A stretch of DNA of 37,103 bases from Planctomycetota bacterium (GTDB lineage Bacteria; Planctomycetota; Planctomycetia; Pirellulales; Pirellulaceae). A model generated the notes under the pieces. That model saw only the letters and a list, made by a program, of their open reading frames with translations, was not told where the DNA came from and did no database searches. Shown one piece after another: positions 16,781 through 24,955 of this stretch. Location of the stretch: positions 1 to 37,103 of the forward strand of contig JAJRVM010000104.1 of assembly GCA_024277285.1 (NCBI GenBank). Direction: 5' to 3'. The translations under genes were made by a program, and so were the position numbers. Positions within the stretch are counted from its first letter, which is position 1; each line of letters starts with the position of its first letter.

Positions 16781-19606
16781 ATGTTGTTCAATTCACTTCG
16801 CGTTATTTGCGGGACCGTCACCCTTGCCGTTTTCGCCGCGTACATCGCGGCTCCCAATGCTGTTCAGCGGCAAGCTCAGGCTGCGGAACTCACGTTGGTT
16901 GCCAAGCAACCGGTCGCAAGTTCCGAGCGGCGTGCGCGCGAGCAGCCGACGGTGCCAAGTGAGTACAAGGAGCTGCCATATGTTGAAACCGCGCCGATGC
17001 CGACGCTCACTGCGGCTGAAAGCCTGCGGGGCTACATGCTGTTCCATCGGCCGATCACCGAGCCGGTCTACCCCAACACACATCCATTGCCTCACGAACG
17101 ACTCACGCGCCTCAGTGCATTTGCCACGCCGGGCGAGTTGGAACCGGTCACGCTGAGCGTTTTCCCGACGCGAGCCATCAGGGACGGCCGCGTGCAGGTA
17201 TCAGCGTTTCGCAGCGCGACGGACGAGATACCGGCCACGGCGGTTACCGTACGTCTTGTCACGTACTGGAACGTTGGGTTCCCTCGCTACACGTCCCGGG
17301 AGACTTACCGCCGACTTCCCGAGTTGCTTGAACGCGTGACCGCACACAGTTCTCCGGCGTTTGAGTGCCAGCGGTGGTGGTTGACGATCGACGTGCCGGA
17401 AGATGCCAAACCAGGACTCTATCGAGCAACCGTCAGGTTCAGCGTTGACGAATTCGACCAAGCAGTCCGAATTCCGGTCGACTTGCGTGTGCTTGATTTT
17501 ACGCTTCGGCGCGACCCTGCCAAGCATTATAGCGTCTATTACAACTCGCGAAACAGCGTTCAGTTTCAGGGCAAGGATGAAGCGTTCATACAGAAGGCGA
17601 CTGGAAACGAGTATCGTGCCATGATCGACTATGGAATCGACACGGTCCCGACGCTCTCTCTACAAACGGACGACACCGGCAAAGTGATCGTATTGCGTGA
17701 CGCCAAGGAACTCGATCGCATGTTGGCAGTCGGCATGAAAGGCCCCGTCCCGATCACGGCAGGCAACGTCATTGCCCGCATCTATCGAGACACGACACCG
17801 GGCGGTGAACGTGGCAGCCACTGGGCAATCACGAAGACACCACCGCTCGAGTTTTATGAGCGTGTGACCGAGATGTTCAAGGCCTTCGAAGCCCAGCGCA
17901 AAGCCAGGGGTTGGCCTGCGTTTGTCTGTTGTCCATTGGACGAAGTCACCGCTTCGCAACAAGAGTTTGGCAGCCGTGTATACAAAGCCGTGCAGCAGGC
18001 CGGCATTCGTACCTACGCGACCAAGAACCCGCTGGCAGCCGACGCTGCGGCGTACCGCGAATGCGTCGATGTCTGGTGTTCGCAGCCTTACAGCGCTCCG
18101 TACGAAAAGATTGCGCATCAGGATCGATACGAATACTGGTGCTATCCCAACCACAATGCGGGCGAGATCAAGGATCGACGCGTGATGTGCAAAGGCGGAC
18201 GCATGACGTATGGCTATGGCTTCTGGCGCAGCGGCTACACAACGCTCATTCCCTGGCATTGGGCCTGGACGCCCAAACCGGACCAATTCGACTACCTTCG
18301 GGGCAGACGGTCCGGGTGCGGCCAGCGCATAGGCGACGACGCCGAAGTGATTCCAGCCATTTATTGGGAGTGTTTTCGCGAGGGCCGCGATGACGCGCGC
18401 TACATCTACACGCTGCAACAGGCATTGTGGGAACGAGAGGGCTCGAACGCACCGGCCTGCCGCCAGGCAGTTGCCAGTGCCAGATCGCTGCTGCAAGAGA
18501 CCTGGAATGCGATCAACGTACAGCAGAAGTACCTGGCCGATGGGATGTGGCCAGACGATGAGTTCAATGCTCGGCGCTGGCGCACGGCAATGGCGATTCG
18601 CAACTTGTTGAAACACCCGGCGCAGCGCAGCGGCACTGCCCCATCGGTCCTGATCGCGGACCCCGCTCCCAAGCAGATCGAAGCAAACGTGTCGATTATC
18701 GAACGTGCGGTCGACCAGGGGAACGTCGAGTTTAAGGACTTGGGCTCTGAGAATCTGGGCGAGGGGTTTGTCAAATGGCGCAACGGCACCGACGAAGGGT
18801 CGGCTGAACTGACCGAGAAAGCCAGCCGCGATGGCAATCGCAAAGGGTTGCGTTGGCGACTGGCGATCGACCACGAGCATGACGGCGGCGAAGGAGGGAA
18901 ATACCCGATCGGTTGGCCACGCATTGCCCGGTCGTTCGGCAACGGCGAGCTTGATATGAGTAAGTACGATTACCTGGAAATCGTCGTTCGCGTTGATTCG
19001 GACCGAGATGAGGTGGCTGACGACTCCACACCACTTGGCCTGACCATCACATCACACGCGGCGAAACGCCGCTTGATCGAACAGACACGCGATCTCGGCG
19101 ATCGGCAACACGTTTGGATTCCATTGCGCTATCCACTCAAAGAAATGATGGACAATGCCGGTATGGGACCAGATCCCTGGAAGTCGATTTCGCGCCTGCA
19201 GCTGTTCGTGGGCGAAAGCAACTATCGTCACGGTTGTCACGTCACGTTTGATATCGCTCAAGCCAGGCTCTTGCGATTCAAATCACCTATGATCGCGAAC
19301 CTGGAAGCACCACGTTTTGTGTTGCTCCCCAGGACGCAGTTGCCGATCATGTTTGAAGTCATGGGAATCGGAACGGTGAAACCGGGCAGTCATCGCATCA
19401 AGGCGTCAGTCGTTAACCAGCAAGGCAAGGTGATCGCCAAGATCGATCAAGATCTGGCGGCTTCCAAGATGCTTGTCCTGGACGCGTCTACCCTCACACC
19501 AGGTACGTGCCGGCTGAAGGCTGAGGTCGTTACCGCCGGAGGTACTCTCTGCTCGGAAGCGGACTGCTCGTTCGAGGCATTGCCCGGACCGCTCAGCGTA
19601 AGATGA
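16781..19606 (+). CDS. Exported GH123/DUF4091-like glycoside hydrolase
   Basis: A 941-residue protein from ATG 16781 with a signal segment at residues 1-36 (VTLAVFAAYIAAPNAVQRQA). An N-terminal beta-sandwich region (about 100-245: EPVTLSVFPTRA, WWLTIDVPEDAKPGLYRATV) precedes a TIM-barrel-like region (about 250-545). The barrel contains FVCCPLDEVTAS, whose D387-E388 pair matches the Asp-Glu catalytic pair of GH123, and ends in IPAIYWECFREGRDDARYIYTL, the classic DUF4091/GH123 signature with WE and DD/ARY. The last 300 residues (LDMSKYDYLEIVVRVDSD) resemble a galactose-binding-like sandwich. GH123 members known so far are beta-N-acetylgalactosaminidases using substrate-assisted catalysis. I infer a hexosaminidase-like role, with low certainty on the substrate. 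Confidence 0.78.
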   Translation: MLFNSLRVICGTVTLAVFAAYIAAPNAVQRQAQAAELTLVAKQPVASSERRAREQPTVPSEYKELPYVETAPMPTLTAAESLRGYMLFHRPITEPVYPNTHPLPHERLTRLSAFATPGELEPVTLSVFPTRAIRDGRVQVSAFRSATDEIPATAVTVRLVTYWNVGFPRYTSRETYRRLPELLERVTAHSSPAFECQRWWLTIDVPEDAKPGLYRATVRFSVDEFDQAVRIPVDLRVLDFTLRRDPAKHYSVYYNSRNSVQFQGKDEAFIQKATGNEYRAMIDYGIDTVPTLSLQTDDTGKVIVLRDAKELDRMLAVGMKGPVPITAGNVIARIYRDTTPGGERGSHWAITKTPPLEFYERVTEMFKAFEAQRKARGWPAFVCCPLDEVTASQQEFGSRVYKAVQQAGIRTYATKNPLAADAAAYRECVDVWCSQPYSAPYEKIAHQDRYEYWCYPNHNAGEIKDRRVMCKGGRMTYGYGFWRSGYTTLIPWHWAWTPKPDQFDYLRGRRSGCGQRIGDDAEVIPAIYWECFREGRDDARYIYTLQQALWEREGSNAPACRQAVASARSLLQETWNAINVQQKYLADGMWPDDEFNARRWRTAMAIRNLLKHPAQRSGTAPSVLIADPAPKQIEANVSIIERAVDQGNVEFKDLGSENLGEGFVKWRNGTDEGSAELTEKASRDGNRKGLRWRLAIDHEHDGGEGGKYPIGWPRIARSFGNGELDMSKYDYLEIVVRVDSDRDEVADDSTPLGLTITSHAAKRRLIEQTRDLGDRQHVWIPLRYPLKEMMDNAGMGPDPWKSISRLQLFVGESNYRHGCHVTFDIAQARLLRFKSPMIANLEAPRFVLLPRTQLPIMFEVMGIGTVKPGSHRIKASVVNQQGKVIAKIDQDLAASKMLVLDASTLTPGTCRLKAEVVTAGGTLCSEADCSFEALPGPLSVR

Positions 19607-19721
19607 CCTGCGATATGTGCAATGGAATATTATTGGGCACGTCATTTCTTTGGGCATTTTCGGAAGATGTGGACTTCTGGCTCTCAGCTCCTGACTCTTG
19701 GCTTGCGGCGGAACGTTGCAA

Positions 19722-21134
19722 CTATCGCCTTAGCAGCAGCGCAAACACCTGGTTATGCCGCCGCCCGCCCGCCTCGACCGTACGAATGAAGGCGATTTTG
19801 GCACCGTCGGGTGAAAACACACAGGCCTCCGGACGCGGGGCATCATCGTCCGACGAGCGCGGTGTGAGTCTCGTACTTTGCCCGCTGGTAACGCTCGTGA
19901 CAAAGACACTGTTGTCTGCAATATACCCAATATATTGGCCGTCGGCGCTCCAGCTGAAGGCCGACGCGATACTCCATGGATTGCGCGTGATCTGCGTGAC
20001 TCCGCCGCCGTTGGGCGAAATGGCGAAAACTTGCACGACCCCATCGTCATCCTTCATCAGCATGGCAATGCGACTGCCAGCAGGTGAACTGCGCAGCCAG
20101 TGTCGCGGCCCTTGCAGGCCAGGGAATTTGCGATCCGCAGTGTAGGTCAGCCGTCGCTGGACCACTCCCTTGGGCGGCCTGGGTCGGCGAGTGGCCGTGC
20201 CTTCGAGTGGCATTTCATCCGGGACCGTGACATGCTCGGGCAAGTCGACGATAAATGCTTCGGAGATCGTTTGTCCTTGGCGTGTCACGACATGGCCTTG
20301 AAAGGCCAACGCACGGTGTTGTCGAGTTCCGTCCGAGCGCACATATCCGTTTGTACCAACCCAAGCGTCTTCAAAGGCTCGGCTAATCTCATCCGAACCA
20401 GGCTTCGGATGGTCTGTTGTGCGTGTGACCAGGACGGAAAAGTGAGTGCCACTGTGGTTTCGGGGGTGATCCATCATTGGGTAAACCGGTTGCCCCGGTA
20501 CGCTCACTCCCACGTTCCGCTGATCTTGTTCGCAATCCGATTGAAGCTTTCCTCGCTCTGCCAACACGTGGTCTTGATAGGTAAAGCTGAGCCAGTGACC
20601 GTCGCCACTAAACACATGGACGTGGGTACCGCCGCGCAATGCACCGGGAGTGAAGGGCGGTGTAATGTCGCGCGCGTCGAGTGTGCTTGCGTGCCCGGGG
20701 TTGGTGACGTCCACCGTTACTCCGCGACGGTGGTTGGCTGCATACTGCCAGTCATCCGTCGGTTGTTCAGGACCATGGATGAACACAACCTTGTCGTCTA
20801 CTGGACTGTAAGTGACAACTCCACATTTTGCACCGCGCGACGACTCGTACAGCGTCTGTACTTCGCCAGTCGACACGTTCACGCGTTGAATCCGCGTGCC
20901 ATCAAAGACCGACCCTTCGGCGTCTGAACGTACATCGTAGACAATCCACTGGCTGTCGGGTGACCAGACGCCAATGTTGGTCAAGATATGCCCGTGTGGA
21001 GCGTGTGTAATCTGTTTCTCGTTAGCAGCGTCATACGTCATTGAACACAAGGCCTCGCCCGAGCGCGGTGGTTGCGTCACAACAGCGGCGGAGACGGACA
21101 ACCCGGCCAGGGCGGTCACCAGCAGCACTTTCAC
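19722..21134 (-). CDS. DUF3748 (YidR-like) beta-propeller protein, GTG start
   Basis: A 470-residue protein. I place the start at GTG 21134, because GGAGG lies 8 bases upstream and the hydrophobic leader VKVLLVTALAGLSVSAAVV follows directly; the upstream ATG frame has neither. The body is a TolB-like propeller with the DUF3748 opening ITHAPHGHILTNIGVWSPDS and the conserved stretches QWIVYDVRSD, KVVFIHGPEQPTDDWQY, LRGGTHVHVFSGDG, HPKPGSDEISRAFEDAWVG, PPKGVVQRRLTYTADR and FSWSADGQYIGYI. These recall E. coli YidR, whose function is unknown to me. Unlike YidR the protein carries a signal peptide and is probably periplasmic. It is convergent with the GH123-like gene and divergent from the WD40 gene. 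Confidence 0.85.
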   Translation of the reverse strand: MKVLLVTALAGLSVSAAVVTQPPRSGEALCSMTYDAANEKQITHAPHGHILTNIGVWSPDSQWIVYDVRSDAEGSVFDGTRIQRVNVSTGEVQTLYESSRGAKCGVVTYSPVDDKVVFIHGPEQPTDDWQYAANHRRGVTVDVTNPGHASTLDARDITPPFTPGALRGGTHVHVFSGDGHWLSFTYQDHVLAERGKLQSDCEQDQRNVGVSVPGQPVYPMMDHPRNHSGTHFSVLVTRTTDHPKPGSDEISRAFEDAWVGTNGYVRSDGTRQHRALAFQGHVVTRQGQTISEAFIVDLPEHVTVPDEMPLEGTATRRPRPPKGVVQRRLTYTADRKFPGLQGPRHWLRSSPAGSRIAMLMKDDDGVVQVFAISPNGGGVTQITRNPWSIASAFSWSADGQYIGYIADNSVFVTSVTSGQSTRLTPRSSDDDAPRPEACVFSPDGAKIAFIRTVEAGGRRHNQVFALLLRR

Positions 21135-21190
21135 GAAAGTATCCTCCACGGCTCGATTCGCCTGGCGACAATATGTGGTACGCCGTTCCC

Positions 21191-21218
21191 ATTGTAGAGT
21201 GTGTCCCACGGGCTACAA
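21191..21218 (-). promoter_or_regulatory. Candidate promoter for the DUF3748 gene
   Basis: On the minus strand TTGTAG (21213-21218) and TACAAT (21191-21196) lie 16 bp apart, giving a leader of about 50 nt to the GTG start. Confidence 0.45.
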
Positions 21219-21270
21219 CCAACGTTACCTCGTTTGCGTATCGGCAAGCCAGCGCCGGCCAGAAAACTGC

Positions 21271-21299
21271 TTGACGTGGCACTTTTTTGCGGATAACGT
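21271..21299 (+). promoter_or_regulatory. Candidate promoter for the WD40 gene
   Basis: TTGACG (21271-21276) and TAACGT (21294-21299) are 17 bp apart. Transcription would start near 21306, after the first in-frame ATG at 21287, which argues for the later start at 21377 (or 21338). Confidence 0.45.
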
Positions 21300-21376
21300 G
21301 GCGCAGGAATCGTGACTTCCTCCGAAAGCTTCACGATATGCCCTGGGAATCATTTCTCTTGCCGAGTGCCGAAAAA

Positions 21377-22606
21377 ATGCTGTGCAATATTGTTCGCCTG
21401 ATGCTGCTGACCGTTGTTGTTTTCGTACCGCAAATCGCCGCCGGTCGCCAGTGGACCGACGTCACGGGAAAGTTCAAGATCGAGGCGGAGCTGCTGACGA
21501 TTAAGAAGGGAACTGCCTATCTTGAGAAACCTGATGGCGACGTTGTTCAAGTGCCGTTGGACAAGCTGTGCAAAGATGACCTCACCTACCTTGTTGGCCT
21601 GTCCGCGTACAGCGACTACTTCGCGGCCAATCCGATTCCGGGTTCCGACACTTCGTCAGTAATGGTCACCATCAAAGTGGAAAACGATTCTCAGGTTGGC
21701 GAAATCCGGCGTTTTCCCGAACTTGGCTGGGGAGTGAGGTCATTGGCTTTCTCGCCCAACGGTGCGTTCCTTGCCGTGGGTAAGATGGATCGAGCTTTGT
21801 TCGTATTCGATGTGAACAAGGAGAAACAAGTCAGCTCGCACGAAAAGCTTGACGGGCTTGACCAGGTGACGGCGTTGGCGTTCACGCCCGATGGCGACAG
21901 CCTGTTAAGCGGTGGCTATCGCGGCCGGATCCAAGTTTGGGAAGTCTCTCGTAAGGGCCAGTTATTGGAAACCAAGCGATTCGTCGGTCATAGCGAGGAG
22001 GTCAATGCGATCGCGGTGAGTAGTGATGGTCAGTATGTACTCTCCGGCGGCAAGGAGAAAAAAGTCCGGTACTGGAAACTGGGGAATGCTCGTGAAGAGT
22101 TCGCGATCGATGGTTTTCGCGGCGCGGTCAAGGCAGCTTACATCACGCCCTCCGGCAAGCAGGGCCTGGCCAGTGACGGTGAAGTACTGATGCTGATCGA
22201 CCTCGGCCAAGGTACCGTTTTGCAAACGATGCAATTGGGCAACAGTCACGTGGCGCAAACGGTGGCGATCGCCCCGGATGGTTCGCGCGTGATCGTACAA
22301 GACTCGTATGCATTGAGAATGTGGGGGATTCGTGACGGGCGCGAGTATCCACCGCTGCAGGACCGAGAGATCCAGTGGTCGTGCGTATTTTCGCCAGATG
22401 CCAAATACGTCATCTCTGGCGGGCGCGGCAAGATCAACCTGTGGGAAGTCGAGACGTCTCGCAAAGTGTACGAATTTGACACGGCGGGAACCAGTTACGC
22501 CAAGAATCTGGCTTACTCACCCGATCGTCGGCACATCGCCGGCATCTCGGATTCGGCCGGACAATCGCTCCAAGTGTTCCGCCTGCCAGCGGAGTTTGCT
22601 CAGTAG
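21377..22606 (+). CDS. Exported SHD1-domain WD40-repeat protein
   Basis: A 409-residue protein starting at ATG 21377, where a signal peptide begins (MLCNIVRLMLLTVVVFVPQIA). Residues 24-75 form an SHD1 (SLA1 homology) domain: RQWTDVTGKFKIEAELLTIK, then GTAYLEKPDGDVVQVPLDKL. Six or seven WD40-type blades follow from about 118 to 405 (VRSLAFSPNGAFLAVG, VTALAFTPDGDSLLSGG, VNAIAVSSDGQYVLSGG, WSCVFSPDAKYVISGG), a beta-propeller likely used for protein binding. The SHD1-plus-repeat architecture is common in planctomycetes; a function is not assigned. No strong ribosome site stands before the start. It lies tail to tail with the protease gene, 38 bp apart. Confidence 0.85.
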   Translation: MLCNIVRLMLLTVVVFVPQIAAGRQWTDVTGKFKIEAELLTIKKGTAYLEKPDGDVVQVPLDKLCKDDLTYLVGLSAYSDYFAANPIPGSDTSSVMVTIKVENDSQVGEIRRFPELGWGVRSLAFSPNGAFLAVGKMDRALFVFDVNKEKQVSSHEKLDGLDQVTALAFTPDGDSLLSGGYRGRIQVWEVSRKGQLLETKRFVGHSEEVNAIAVSSDGQYVLSGGKEKKVRYWKLGNAREEFAIDGFRGAVKAAYITPSGKQGLASDGEVLMLIDLGQGTVLQTMQLGNSHVAQTVAIAPDGSRVIVQDSYALRMWGIRDGREYPPLQDREIQWSCVFSPDAKYVISGGRGKINLWEVETSRKVYEFDTAGTSYAKNLAYSPDRRHIAGISDSAGQSLQVFRLPAEFAQ

Positions 22607-22644
22607 CCAGAGGTAGCCGATGGCACCCTCGCGTGTGCGGCTCC

Positions 22645-24621
22645 TTATTTCGTCGGATCGAATTTATCCAGGCCCCCGCTCTGCTTCCCGCGCGTAGTCC
22701 GTGGTGGTCGCGGAGCCGTTTTTCGGGGAGTACTTGGGGTCGTGATTCGCCTGGCAGGTGGCCGATTCGCGCGCGCGGTTTCCGTATCTTCGAGCTTCTT
22801 GTATTGGCACACGATGGTGATAGGGACGCGCACAGTTTGATCACCGTCCGCGAGCGCAAATGTACCTTGATAGCGCATTGAACGCGGCATGCCTGCACGT
22901 TTGTCGAAAACCAATGTCCCCGTTCCGGCGACCACCAACCGTGTCGGCTCACCCGCCTCCTGCATTGTCTCCAGGTGATAGGTCTTCTTGATCTCGACAA
23001 TGTCTGAATTCTCTTTGATCACTTCGTAGTCAACCTGCTCGACGATCGGCTGGATTTCGACTTTTTGTTCACTCGAACCTCCAAATCCATAAGGGCTGCG
23101 GCCGTAAAGCCGTTCGAGTGGCGAACGGTAACGTCTTGGTGTGGTAGGCGAGCGAACGACTTTGACGATCGACGCGACCTGTGATTCCTGCCACGTTTTG
23201 AGGCCATCCGCCGACAGTGGCTCGATGCCAAAGCGACCTAACTGCCCCTGTAACATAGGCAAATCCGTCTCCCCCACGCTATGGGAGATCCTGCCGAACT
23301 GGTCGATCAGAAGCCGGCCTCCGCCACGGACAGTACTGGCAATCAACGTGCGAAACCCGTTTTTTTCGCGTTGCGACTTGAACGAACCGGCATACTCGAC
23401 AACATTTTGCTGACCCGCTGAACCATCGCCCCCAAACTCGACGTTCACTAACATAACTGAAGGTGATACTTTGCGCGCGACTTCGGGGCCGCTGAGCGTT
23501 TGCTGCACGCTTGCTTGCGGCAATATGACGCCGGTTTGTTCTAGTAGCCTTCGTGCCACGTTGGCTGGAATGGCAAACCCGATGGCGGCGATATCGTCGC
23601 CCGCGATTAGTGCGCTGGCGATAGCGACCACTCGGCCTTGCGCATCGACGACCGGCCCGCCACTGTTGCCGGGGTTGACGGTGGCGTCAATCTGGATCAG
23701 CTTGCGACCTGTCTGTTGAACGATGCCCGAAACTTCTCCCCGTGATATCTTGATGCTCTCACCCAGAAGCGACGTCAGTGGATAGCCAAACGCTCTGACT
23801 TCTTCGGCCAATTGAATTCGGTCAGAATTGGCCAACGGCAAACAGGGAAGTTGCGTCGCCGAAATCCGCAACAATGCAATGTCGTTGCGAACGTCGCGAG
23901 CGATCACTTGGGCGCGCAAAGGCCGGCCATCCACGGCCACGGAGATTGACGTCGCGTTCTTGACGACATGGGCACACGTGACAAGGACTCCGCCGGGGTG
24001 CACGACAAACGCCGTTCCAGAACCACGCGTGGGCTTCTCCGCGTCCTTTGGCTGGAAGCTGGCTGGCGCAATATTGGTATTGCGATACCTGGTTACACCG
24101 CTGATCACACGTGTCTCTTCGCCCAAATCAGCTGCAATCTCGAAAGTGCACTCGAAGCCGCCTGAACCTCGCCAACGATAGAACGCCGTCGGCTTCCGTT
24201 GGGAGGTCACTCCTTGAAGATCTCCCAAAGAAGGCAAGCGGCCGATGTTCTCGTCGCTCTGAGCCGGTTCGCCGGAGCGTGCTTCTGCTTGCCGAGTACT
24301 TGTCGAATCGAACGAAAGCCATACCACCACAGTGGCGATCACCATCAATCCCACGATTCCTGCCACTCCGAAGCCGATCCACAGCAGCAGTGACTGATGT
24401 GACGTGGGTGGCGTCGGTAAACGTCGCGATGAAAATGCGCCCTCCGACAAGGTACCTTCGGACAAGGTGCCAAGTGGCTCAGGATCGAGAGGGCTTGTTA
24501 GTTCCGGTGCGGGAAACTTGTGCTGGCAACGCGGACAACGAATTGGCGTGCCAGCAATCGGCACAGCCTTGAGCCGTAGTGAGACGTGACAAGCCGGACA
24601 GTGTATGCGTATGGTCGTCAT
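22645..24621 (-). CDS. Zinc-ribbon, membrane-anchored trypsin-like (Deg/S1C) serine protease
   Basis: A 658-residue protein from ATG 24621, the start that places the zinc ribbon at the very N-terminus; GAGGAG precedes it. Residues 8-32 hold two CxxC pairs (CPAC, CPRC) as in MJ0042-type ribbons. A duplicated TLSEG and a linker lead to one transmembrane helix (about 78-103), so the ribbon faces the cytoplasm and the protease the periplasm. The trypsin-like domain has H218 (LVTCAHVV), D247 (RNDIALL) and S320 (NPGNSGGP), the full catalytic triad. No clear PDZ domain follows. The C-terminal third (about 400-658) is unfamiliar and ends in a basic Pro/Thr/Arg tail. It may couple envelope stress to an inside partner (inference). 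Confidence 0.88.
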   Translation of the reverse strand: MTTIRIHCPACHVSLRLKAVPIAGTPIRCPRCQHKFPAPELTSPLDPEPLGTLSEGTLSEGAFSSRRLPTPPTSHQSLLLWIGFGVAGIVGLMVIATVVVWLSFDSTSTRQAEARSGEPAQSDENIGRLPSLGDLQGVTSQRKPTAFYRWRGSGGFECTFEIAADLGEETRVISGVTRYRNTNIAPASFQPKDAEKPTRGSGTAFVVHPGGVLVTCAHVVKNATSISVAVDGRPLRAQVIARDVRNDIALLRISATQLPCLPLANSDRIQLAEEVRAFGYPLTSLLGESIKISRGEVSGIVQQTGRKLIQIDATVNPGNSGGPVVDAQGRVVAIASALIAGDDIAAIGFAIPANVARRLLEQTGVILPQASVQQTLSGPEVARKVSPSVMLVNVEFGGDGSAGQQNVVEYAGSFKSQREKNGFRTLIASTVRGGGRLLIDQFGRISHSVGETDLPMLQGQLGRFGIEPLSADGLKTWQESQVASIVKVVRSPTTPRRYRSPLERLYGRSPYGFGGSSEQKVEIQPIVEQVDYEVIKENSDIVEIKKTYHLETMQEAGEPTRLVVAGTGTLVFDKRAGMPRSMRYQGTFALADGDQTVRVPITIVCQYKKLEDTETARANRPPARRITTPSTPRKTAPRPPRTTRGKQSGGLDKFDPTK

Positions 24622-24955
24622 GTAAGCCCTGCTCCTCACCACAAAATGATACGATCGTAGCGCTGCCACCGTACTACGGCGTCGTTTCACCGTTCGCTGC
24701 GTAGTTTACCATGGGCGCGCAAGAGGGAAAGGAACGATCAGGAAGATTCTTGGGCTTGGTGGCCTCCGGCCAGGTCTGATTCGGAGTTTTGTTACGATCC
24801 CGCTGCTTTTGCTGTATAATCCTATAAACTTGTCAGGAAACGGGACTTGCGCGAAAAAGGGCTCGGTATGGATCACACCAGCCCGTTATTCCGTTGCACA
24901 ATCCGAGTCGGATCGCCAGAGAGATAATGAGTTCGATACGAAGGTAGATGGACGC
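24622..24955. other. Divergent promoter region
   Basis: The 334-bp gap between the protease gene (-) and the PSD1 gene (+) holds a TATAAT-type promoter for the latter at 24792-24820. No clear promoter is visible for the protease, although a TAAACT box occurs near 24705. No small gene was found. Confidence 0.5.
24792..24820 (+). promoter_or_regulatory. Candidate promoter for the PSCyt1/DUF1549/DUF1553 gene
   Basis: A perfect -10 box TATAAT (24815-24820) has TTACGA 17 bp upstream (24792-24797). The predicted transcript starts near 24827, so the in-frame ATG at 24809 cannot be the start, which favours 24956. Confidence 0.5.

Noticed and set aside
17660..18880. 406-codon open frame on the minus strand
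   Set aside because: It lies opposite the GH123-like gene, and its length follows from the codon bias and GC content of that gene; no recognisable domain.
20100..20927. 275-codon open frame on the plus strand
   Set aside because: Antisense to the DUF3748 gene, with Cys/His/Arg-rich composition typical of a shadow frame.
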